This document shows, piece after piece, positions 6,602-12,078 of a DNA stretch of 12,078 nt (within the stretch, counting starts at the first letter, position 1; the number at the start of each line of letters is the position of its first letter). The stretch lies in the NCBI GenBank assembly GCA_910579145.1, contig CAJTTQ010000078.1, positions 1 to 12,078 on the forward strand, given 5' to 3'. The position numbers and the translations under genes are program-made. The notes below the pieces were generated by a model, which was not told the origin of the DNA, ran no database searches, and saw only the letters and a program-made list of their open reading frames with translations. The stretch is from an uncultured Eubacterium sp. (GTDB lineage Bacteria; Bacillota; Clostridia; Lachnospirales; Lachnospiraceae).

Positions 6602-7849
6602 TCAAGAATTACTGCCTTTTGTCCGAAGTCCTTTGATCGCCTTCGATAACTGGATCGGATTGCCGTACCGGAGCGTGGAATTCCGAAACATTTTCGCCGC
6701 CACAAATCCCATCGCCACAACGGACGCATACAGGATCACCGCGGAAACAATGATTTCCCATGTCTCCACTTTTCCCATCGCGATCCGGATAAACATCGCG
6801 CTATAAGAACTCACCGGAAGGTAGGACAGCACCTTCATCAGAATACCGTCCGGCTCCTGCATCTGAAACAGCACGAGAAAATAGATGATCATAACGAGCA
6901 TCTGCGCCGTTCCCGCACTCTTGTTCAAATCTTCGATCTTTGAGACGAGGCCTCCGAGCGCTCCATACATAAACGCATAGATCAAAAAACCGCCCAGTCC
7001 AAACACCGCGAATGTCACCAGCACATCTGCCGGGATATCAAATACCACGTCGAGCATGCCGCCCAGACTCTCTTTATTGAGCTGATACGCACCGAGAATA
7101 CTCGTAAAGATCAACCCCAGCTGGAACAGGATCGCCGTCGCTCCGGCAAATACCTTTCCGAATAAAAGGCTTGACGAAGAAGTACTTGTCACAAGGATTT
7201 CCACCGTGCGGTTACTCTTCTCATTCGCCACGCTCGTCGCGATCATCATACCATACATGACGATCACCATAAACACGAGGATGACAAGCGCATAACTGTA
7301 CCAGTAATTGTCCTCGGAATCTTTTCCCAGCACCAACTCATTGCACACAATGTGATCGGCATTCAGTTTTTCTATTTCCTCGTAATCCAGATTGTTTTCG
7401 GTACAAAATTTCATCGTCGATGCCGTACTCATCAGTGTACGGAATACTTCCTCCGCTTTATCAAACATGGAACGGTTAAACACATAGTAGTCAAACTCAC
7501 TCGAAGAGCGGATGACAAACCCTGTCGCCACATCTTCCGCGCCGACGGATTCCTTCACCTGTTCCTCGCTGTCCTTCCGCTTTATCTCCGTCTTTCCAAA
7601 GGACAGTACCATATCATCGCTGACGAGTCCTTCCGGGTCGTAAAGCGCGATCGACTCCCCGAATACACTGTCTGCTTTGTCCGAGCCGTCCCCTTCGCCG
7701 GAATCTCCTCCCTTCACCGCGGAAATGATCGCCGGCATGCTGATCGCTATGATAGCGAGTACACAGAGCAGGATCGTGGAAATCATATAAGATTTGCTCT
7801 TAAAATAATTGCCCAGTTCAAAACTGTATACATGTAGTAATTTTTTCAT
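6602..7849 (-). CDS. ABC-2 type (NatB-like) transporter permease
   Basis: 415 residues. One membrane segment at about 22-42 is followed by a large extracytoplasmic domain (about 45-180). Five further segments follow (about 183-205, 231-255, 277-301, 313-329, 364-386), the layout of ABC-2 permeases of the NatB/YhaP group. The conserved cytoplasmic stretch A-N-E-K-S-N-R-T-V-E-I-L-V-T-S at about 208-222 follows segment 2, as in that family. The start is set at ATG 7849, one base after the ATPase stop, with an AGGAGGGG-type site upstream; a start at 7885 would overlap the ATPase gene and lacks support. It forms the membrane part of the transporter with the ATPase encoded just upstream. Efflux is likely from the family; the substrate (sodium ions, peptide or drug) cannot be told. 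The extracytoplasmic loop begins with a Gly/Asp/Ser-rich low-complexity stretch (about 47-60). Confidence 0.9.
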   Translation of the reverse strand: MKKLLHVYSFELGNYFKSKSYMISTILLCVLAIIAISMPAIISAVKGGDSGEGDGSDKADSVFGESIALYDPEGLVSDDMVLSFGKTEIKRKDSEEQVKESVGAEDVATGFVIRSSSEFDYYVFNRSMFDKAEEVFRTLMSTASTMKFCTENNLDYEEIEKLNADHIVCNELVLGKDSEDNYWYSYALVILVFMVIVMYGMMIATSVANEKSNRTVEILVTSTSSSSLLFGKVFAGATAILFQLGLIFTSILGAYQLNKESLGGMLDVVFDIPADVLVTFAVFGLGGFLIYAFMYGALGGLVSKIEDLNKSAGTAQMLVMIIYFLVLFQMQEPDGILMKVLSYLPVSSYSAMFIRIAMGKVETWEIIVSAVILYASVVAMGFVAAKMFRNSTLRYGNPIQLSKAIKGLRTKGSNS

Positions 7850-7850
7850 C

Positions 7851-8792
7851 TTATTTTCTCCCCTCCTCATCTGTATCCGCCTCATCTCCTACACAGGCCA
7901 CAAAAATGTCATTGAGCGACGGTTCATAACAGCCAAACATATCAATGTCGATTCCCTCTTCCCGCATCCGGTTCAGCACATCCCACTGCTCCACTCCGTC
8001 TTTCAGGCGAAAGATCAAACTGTGTTTATTCCTTCCCTCTATGGTCAGTACATCACTCAATCTATCTGTACAGCACTGCTGCAGTTCGTCCAGTGATACA
8101 TTCTGTGCCGACAGGATCTTGCGGCCGCGGCCGTATTCTTCCTTGATCGTATCCAGGCTTCCCGAAAGAACCACTTCGCCCTGATTGATGACCGCTATAT
8201 CCTCACAAAATTCCTCCACGTAACTCATCTGATGGCTGGAGAAAATAACGATCTTACCTACCGTGATCAACTCCTCGATCACATCTTTCAAGATTTGGGA
8301 ATTCACGGGATCCAGTCCGGAAAACGGCTCGTCCAGCACGATAATATCTGGATCGCAGACGAGTGTCGCCGCCAACTGTACCTTTTGCTGATTTCCTTTC
8401 GAGAGAGTATCCATCTTACGCTTCTCATATTCGATAACCTGAAGGCGTCTCAGCCACTTTTTGGAATTCTCAACCGCTTTCTTTTTATCGAACCCCCGCA
8501 GCTTCGCAAAATACACCATCTGATCTAGAACCGTCTTTTTCGGATACATCCCCCGTTCCTCCGGCAGATATCCCACCTGGTTTTTTGACGGGGCAAACGG
8601 TTTGCCATCCAACAATACCTCTCCCTCATCCGCATGAAAAATATCCATAATGATCCTTATGGAAGTCGTCTTTCCCGCGCCATTTCTCCCAAGCAATCCT
8701 AACGCCCTTCCACTCTCCACGGAAAAACGAACACCTTTCAGCACCTCTTTTCCATCGAAACTCTTATGTAAGTCTTTTACTTCCAGTTTCAC
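7851..8792 (-). CDS. ABC transporter ATP-binding protein (NatA-like)
   Basis: 313 residues. All nucleotide-binding motifs are present: Walker A GRNGAGKTT (35-43), Q-loop region near Gln72, signature LSKGNQQ (130-136), Walker B IIVLDEP (150-156) with the catalytic Glu155, D-loop GLD, and switch His187. The last 90 residues form the C-terminal extension seen in NatA/YhaQ-type export ATPases (DUF4162-like), ending in the usual P-S-L-N-D-I-F motif and an acidic tail. The start is GTG at 8792, preceded by AAGGAG at 7 nt; its GTGA overlaps the stop codon of the AlkD-family gene by 4 nt, indicating translational coupling. It energises the permease encoded immediately downstream. Confidence 0.94.
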   Translation of the reverse strand: MKLEVKDLHKSFDGKEVLKGVRFSVESGRALGLLGRNGAGKTTSIRIIMDIFHADEGEVLLDGKPFAPSKNQVGYLPEERGMYPKKTVLDQMVYFAKLRGFDKKKAVENSKKWLRRLQVIEYEKRKMDTLSKGNQQKVQLAATLVCDPDIIVLDEPFSGLDPVNSQILKDVIEELITVGKIVIFSSHQMSYVEEFCEDIAVINQGEVVLSGSLDTIKEEYGRGRKILSAQNVSLDELQQCCTDRLSDVLTIEGRNKHSLIFRLKDGVEQWDVLNRMREEGIDIDMFGCYEPSLNDIFVACVGDEADTDEEGRK

Positions 8793-9511
8793 CTATTTTC
8801 TCCTTTCCGGCGTTTCATTCCGCGGAGCATCTCCTTATCCTCCACACTCACCCGAAATGACTCCATCATTTTCTGTATACTCTTATTATACGTGAAATCA
8901 TCCAAATTGCAAGACAAAAGATAGTCAAGCGTGATTTCCCTGAAATGGATGAAACAAATCGAAACACCCCAGGCCACCGCCATTTTCACATAATAGCCAT
9001 CGTGCCGAATCCCGTCATAGATTGACAATACTTCACCGATATATTCATCGGTCAGAAAGTACTGCATTAAGATCGCGACCGCAAACCGCACTTCATACTC
9101 TTTACTAGAAGATAAAAACGGTTTGATAAACGCATACATCCGCCCCCTGTTTTTCTTCACATCTTTCAGATCTCCGCACACGATATCACACACAGCCCAG
9201 TTATCAATGATTGGAACGAATTGTCCCACATAAACGAGTTTTTCCTCAAAATCACATTTTGCAAGTCCGATCACCATACCGCACAGCATCTTCCACTCAT
9301 ATATTCCTGCATCTTTCGTCAACTCCACGAATCCCCGCCAGTCTTCCTTGATGAGACGTTTCGCGATCTTTCGCAGCAGGGGGACTCTCACGCCGTAAAA
9401 GACCGTATCGACATTCGGGATAAGTCCGCCGTGGAATTTGCGGTATTTCTCATCTGCTAGTTCCTTCAACTCCTGATCCAGTTTATTTAAATCCTCAGAT
9501 GTATATGGCAT
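8789..9511 (-). CDS. DNA alkylation repair protein, AlkD family (HEAT-like repeats)
   Basis: 240 residues made of short helical repeats, matching the DNA_alkylation (AlkC/AlkD) family, whose best-known members are DNA glycosylases that remove N3- and N7-alkylated purines without flipping the base. Three residues described as important in Bacillus cereus AlkD (Trp109, Asp113, Trp187) appear to have equivalents: Trp105 and Asp109 in D-N-W-A-V-C-D, and Trp181 in K-M-A-V-A-W. This alignment is by eye. The start at ATG 9511 is chosen because GGAGGGGG lies just upstream; a TTG at 9532 would place that site inside the gene. It is the first gene of a three-gene unit with the ABC transporter (4-nt overlap with the ATPase), behind a good promoter. 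Some family members have lost enzymatic activity, so the function is likely rather than certain. Confidence 0.85.
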   Translation of the reverse strand: MPYTSEDLNKLDQELKELADEKYRKFHGGLIPNVDTVFYGVRVPLLRKIAKRLIKEDWRGFVELTKDAGIYEWKMLCGMVIGLAKCDFEEKLVYVGQFVPIIDNWAVCDIVCGDLKDVKKNRGRMYAFIKPFLSSSKEYEVRFAVAILMQYFLTDEYIGEVLSIYDGIRHDGYYVKMAVAWGVSICFIHFREITLDYLLSCNLDDFTYNKSIQKMMESFRVSVEDKEMLRGMKRRKGENR

Positions 9512-9554
9512 AAACCCCCTCCATATCCGCAATCAACATTTGCGCAACACACAT

Positions 9555-9583
9555 ATTATAAGGCTTTTCTACTGTTTTGGCAA
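9555..9583 (-). promoter_or_regulatory. Predicted promoter of the alkD-like/ABC transporter operon
   Basis: On the minus strand, TTGCCA (9578-9583) and a perfect TATAAT (9555-9560) are separated by exactly 17 bp. Transcription would start near 9548, about 37 nt before the ATG at 9511. Confidence 0.75.
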
Positions 9584-9629
9584 GCAGTTTATCAGGTGTT
9601 TTCTTTCTGTATCTTTTTCCCACAGTTAC

Positions 9630-9658
9630 TTGCATTTTTTTCCTTCTTCTGATATAAT
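9630..9658 (+). promoter_or_regulatory. Predicted promoter of the BspA-like gene
   Basis: TTGCAT (9630-9635) and a perfect TATAAT (9653-9658) are separated by exactly 17 bp. Transcription would start near 9665, giving an unusually long leader of about 197 nt. Confidence 0.75.
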
Positions 9659-9664
9659 TACTTT

Positions 9665-9850
9665 ATGACTACCAAAGAAGTCACTAGGGCAAGACAGTGA
9701 CACAGCGAACGTTTACTGGTCAAAAATATGTAAGCCGTTTACGGCTTTGCACAGCAAAAGCTAAGGTGTATCAAATTGCAGTACTGAATCCACCTTGCAG
9801 AAAAAAGGTTATGAGCAAAAAAGCCACGGAACTGAAGTTCCGCGCAGAAA
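9665..9850 (+). ncRNA. Structured leader RNA upstream of the BspA-like gene, unknown class
   Basis: Five stems can be drawn by eye. (1) TGACT 9666-9670 with AGTCA 9679-9683. (2) GTCACT 9680-9685 with AGTGAC 9696-9701. (3) AAGCCG 9732-9737 with CGGCTT 9742-9747 around TTTA. (4) AAGGTG 9763-9768 with CACCTT 9791-9796, whose loop holds the palindrome CAGTACTG. (5) CGGAAC 9827-9832 with GTTCCG 9837-9842 around TGAA. Stems 1 and 2 share bases 9680-9683 and cannot coexist, as in switching RNAs. The density of perfect stems in under 200 nt, directly after a strong promoter, suggests a cis-regulatory RNA. I could not match it to the c-di-GMP, T-box, SAM, cobalamin or other consensus sequences I know. 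Confidence 0.45.
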
Positions 9851-9858
9851 AGAGGTTA
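9797..9858 (+). repeat. Direct repeat in the BspA-like gene leader
   Basis: A 15-nt sequence, GCAGAAAAAAGGTTA at 9797-9811, recurs with one change as GCAGAAAAGAGGTTA at 9844-9858. The second copy supplies the ribosome-binding site of the LRR gene. The first runs directly into an ATG at 9811 in the same frame. The two copies bracket stem 5 of the leader. Confidence 0.6.
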
Positions 9859-9861
9859 AGT

Positions 9862-12078
9862 ATGAAAAAAATAACACATGCACCACTAATCCTGTTTCTT
9901 CTGCTCATCTGCCTGTTACTAAATACAAACAGCGCAGACGCAGCAACAAGCGTATACCGTGTCGATCGTTACGGAGAATTGTACGACTATTCGGGCAGTT
10001 CGGTCGTTCCGATCCGCAGCAATGTATCCGCCATCGCCCCATACACTTTTTACGGCGTGAAGACAACGAAATTTACGACCGCAGGAAACCCTTATTTTAA
10101 GACGATCAACGGCGCTCTCTACAGTAAAGACGGGACCCTTCTCATTAAGTGCCCTTCAGAAAAGGAGGGATCCTTCACCGTACCGTCTTCGGTAAAAAAG
10201 ATCGCGCACTCTGCTTTTAAAGACTGTACCAAATTGACAAGGATCACCATCCCTGATTCCGTCACTGTAATGGATGAACGGACATTTAAAAACTGTTCGA
10301 TGCTCAAACAGGTCCGGTTATCCCGCTATCTGACTTCCATTCCGAGTGAAGCTTTTTCCGGATGCAGCAGCCTGACTAACATCACGATCCCATCCTCAGT
10401 CAGTTCCATCCGTTCGAAAGCTTTCTATAACTGCCAGAACCTGCGCAGCATCTCACTTCCAGACTCCGTGTCAAAAGTGGGTTCCTCCTGCTTTTCCAAC
10501 TGTATCAATCTGAAAAAAGCCCGCCTGTCTTCCAAAATGGATTCGGTGGAATACAGCCTTTTTAATAACTGTACAGAATTAAAAACTGTGGAGAATACCG
10601 GACACATCGAAGAAATTGAGGGAAACGCGTTCCGAAACTGCATTCACCTGAAAACCTTTTCCTACTCCAATAAACTGGATACGATCGGCTCCGCCGCTTT
10701 TCTAAACTGTCTGGAACTTGGCACCGTCACGATCATGAAAGGAACGAGATACATCAGCTACAACGCGTTTAACGGGGCAGCTAGTAAATTTATCGTTGAC
10801 TCATCCAACCCGAACTATTCCAGCCAAAACGGCATGCTCCTCAATGAAAAGGGCGAGTCACTCATCCAGGCACCGATCTATATGGATGGCGACCTCGACA
10901 TACCAAAGGGAGTCGTCCGCATTGCTTCCAACGCACTTACCGGCGGGCACTTCTCAAACATTACCATTCCAGAGGGCGTGACGAGTATACGCATGACCCA
11001 GTTTGAGGACTGCGAAAACTTAAAATCCATTCATTTTCCAGCCTCGCTCAAAAAGTTTGTCTATTACTACGGCGACGCCCTGAACCTGAAACACCTTGAC
11101 CGGATCGTCGTATCCAAGGGCAATCCAAACTTCTATTCCAAAGATGGTGTCATGTATTCATCTGATGGCGTTTTCATCATCTTTTTCCCATCTGGAAAAA
11201 AAGGTGCTTTCCGATTGCCGGAAACATGTAAAACCATCGGAGACCGCATGAGATACAACCGCCTGTCATCAATCTCCGTCTCGTCAAAGAGTAAATATTT
11301 TTCATCCACCGGCGGCGTTTTATACGACAGCAAAGGCAAACAGATCGTCTGTTTCCCGATGTCAAAAAGATCCTACCGGATACCGGCGGGCGTAAAAAAT
11401 ATCAACTATTTGAAAAAGGTTAAAGAAGATCTCAAATGCAGGGCCATTCAAGTATCCTCAAAAAACAAATGGTTCTCGACCAAAGCGGGTGTCGTGTTCG
11501 ACTCCGACGAGGAAACCCTGCTATTTTACCCGACCAAAAAGAAAGGCCGATACAAAATCCCGACTTCCACCCAGTATATCGCCGGCGACGCGTTTGACGA
11601 CGCCCACGAACTGACCTCGCTGACAATCACGAAACATGTAAGGCGGAGCCGGTACAGTACCTTTTATTTCAGGGATTGTAAAAAGCTGAAATCGATTTCG
11701 GTCAATCAGGGTGAGTTAAACTATATCAGTATGAACTTTTCGGGATGTGACAAATTAGCGAAACTTACCTTCCCGTCCACCATCATGACGACAAACCTGA
11801 AAAACCTGCCCACCGGCGTCACGATCCACGGCTGGAAGAACACCTACGCCAAAGAAGCTGCAGAAAACGCCCATGGCAAATTCGTGAGCCGCGGCACGAT
11901 TCCAAACGTCGTAACCGGCGCGAGGATCAAAAAGATCATCGACAAGTACCAGCTGTCGTGGAATGCCTCGAGCGAGGCAAGCGGCTATCAGGTCTACACC
12001 TCCTATAGCACCATCAAGGATTTAAAAGGTTCGGGAAGTACGTCCTGCTTCATTCCAGAGAAGTACAGCGAGAGTACC
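9862..12078 (+). CDS. BspA-like leucine-rich repeat surface protein with fibronectin III-like domain, partial at window edge
   Basis: 739 codons are open to the window edge with no stop, so the C-terminus is missing. Residues 1-28 are a signal peptide (MKKITHAP, a long hydrophobic core, likely cleavage after ADA). Two repeat types fill the body. LRR_5/BspA units of about 23 residues, with the pattern I-P-x-S-V-x-x-I-x-x-x-A-F-x-x-C-x-x-L, run at about 105-310, 365-415 and 575-640. Five longer modules, N-P-x-(F/Y)-x-S-x-x-G-V-(L/M)-Y then a (F/A)-P strand and a (I/L)-P strand, sit near 76-114, 316-354, 421-459, 478-513 and 536-573. A fibronectin III-like domain begins near 683 (L-S-W-N-A then G-Y-Q-V-Y). 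Such proteins are exported and often bind host matrix or other bacteria. The start ATG 9862 has AGAGG 6 nt upstream; an in-frame ATG at 9811 is less well supported. Confidence 0.92.
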   Translation, partial: MKKITHAPLILFLLLICLLLNTNSADAATSVYRVDRYGELYDYSGSSVVPIRSNVSAIAPYTFYGVKTTKFTTAGNPYFKTINGALYSKDGTLLIKCPSEKEGSFTVPSSVKKIAHSAFKDCTKLTRITIPDSVTVMDERTFKNCSMLKQVRLSRYLTSIPSEAFSGCSSLTNITIPSSVSSIRSKAFYNCQNLRSISLPDSVSKVGSSCFSNCINLKKARLSSKMDSVEYSLFNNCTELKTVENTGHIEEIEGNAFRNCIHLKTFSYSNKLDTIGSAAFLNCLELGTVTIMKGTRYISYNAFNGAASKFIVDSSNPNYSSQNGMLLNEKGESLIQAPIYMDGDLDIPKGVVRIASNALTGGHFSNITIPEGVTSIRMTQFEDCENLKSIHFPASLKKFVYYYGDALNLKHLDRIVVSKGNPNFYSKDGVMYSSDGVFIIFFPSGKKGAFRLPETCKTIGDRMRYNRLSSISVSSKSKYFSSTGGVLYDSKGKQIVCFPMSKRSYRIPAGVKNINYLKKVKEDLKCRAIQVSSKNKWFSTKAGVVFDSDEETLLFYPTKKKGRYKIPTSTQYIAGDAFDDAHELTSLTITKHVRRSRYSTFYFRDCKKLKSISVNQGELNYISMNFSGCDKLAKLTFPSTIMTTNLKNLPTGVTIHGWKNTYAKEAAENAHGKFVSRGTIPNVVTGARIKKIIDKYQLSWNASSEASGYQVYTSYSTIKDLKGSGSTSCFIPEKYSEST

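Larger units (their letters stand above)
9512..9861. other. Divergent intergenic region with two promoters and a long leader
   Basis: This 350-base stretch has back-to-back promoters, one for the AlkD/ABC operon (minus) and one for the LRR gene (plus). The 45 bases between them are pyrimidine-rich on the plus strand. About 197 nt of structured leader precede the LRR gene. I see no independent protein gene, although one frame stays open into the LRR gene. Confidence 0.65.

Noticed and set aside
9665..9850. A c-di-GMP-I riboswitch, suggested by GCACAG and GCAAA-type fragments in the leader
   Set aside because: The fragments are not in the order or spacing of the class consensus, and the tetraloop-receptor and P3 segments are missing. 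No T-box GGTGG-type motif is present either.
9795..10100. A 101-codon frame beginning in the LRR leader
   Set aside because: It overlaps the well-supported LRR gene in another frame, begins at a non-ATG codon without a ribosome-binding site, and yields a low-quality protein sequence.
1..12078. CRISPR arrays, insertion sequences, integrase or toxin-antitoxin genes, tRNA or rRNA
   Set aside because: I looked for regularly spaced repeats, transposase motifs and tRNA-like cloverleaf sequences on both strands and found none that I could support.

Overview
The window looks like chromosomal DNA of a moderately low-GC Gram-positive anaerobe of the Clostridia, most likely a gut-type member of the Lachnospiraceae. 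This is inferred from purine-rich Shine-Dalgarno sites, a BspA-type leucine-rich surface protein with a fibronectin III-like tail, a GHKL (AgrC-type) sensor kinase, and a short clostridial-type phosphotransacetylase. There are no rRNA or tRNA genes, insertion sequences, CRISPR arrays or phage genes that I can see. It is mostly ordinary core and surface-protein territory; the least explained parts are two structured 5' leaders and one unusual secreted protein.

Layout. (1) 34-2091, minus: a secreted 685-residue protein with a hyperacidic N-terminal segment, two CBM2-like carbohydrate-binding repeats and a lysine-rich C-terminal half. (2) 2183-4004, minus: tadA followed 7 nt later by an orphan GHKL sensor kinase, apparently one transcript. 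(3) 4005-4325: a divergent intergenic region with a promoter for each side. (4) 4326-5345, plus: prmA, closed by a strong bidirectional terminator shared with the convergent pta. (5) 5446-6423, minus: pta, with a structured leader and no ackA next to it. (6) 6602-9511, minus: a tight three-gene operon of an AlkD-family protein, an ABC ATPase and its NatB-type permease. (7) 9512-9861: a second divergent region whose right half is a roughly 200-nt structured leader. (8) 9862 to the window edge, plus: a BspA-like LRR protein, open at the right end.

How the genes relate. tadA (wobble inosine in tRNA-Arg) and prmA (methylation of ribosomal protein L11) are translation-maintenance genes read divergently. 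Pta interconverts acetyl-CoA and acetyl phosphate for acetate fermentation. The AlkD/ABC operon joins a DNA-alkylation-repair type protein to an efflux-type transporter, with overlapping or abutting reading frames that imply coupled expression. The two outer genes encode exported proteins that probably contact polysaccharide, mucin or host surfaces; both have recognisable promoters. Six sigma-A-type promoters with 16-17 bp spacers can be placed by eye, and several genes have a better ribosome-binding site at an internal start than at the longest possible start; those internal starts are used here.
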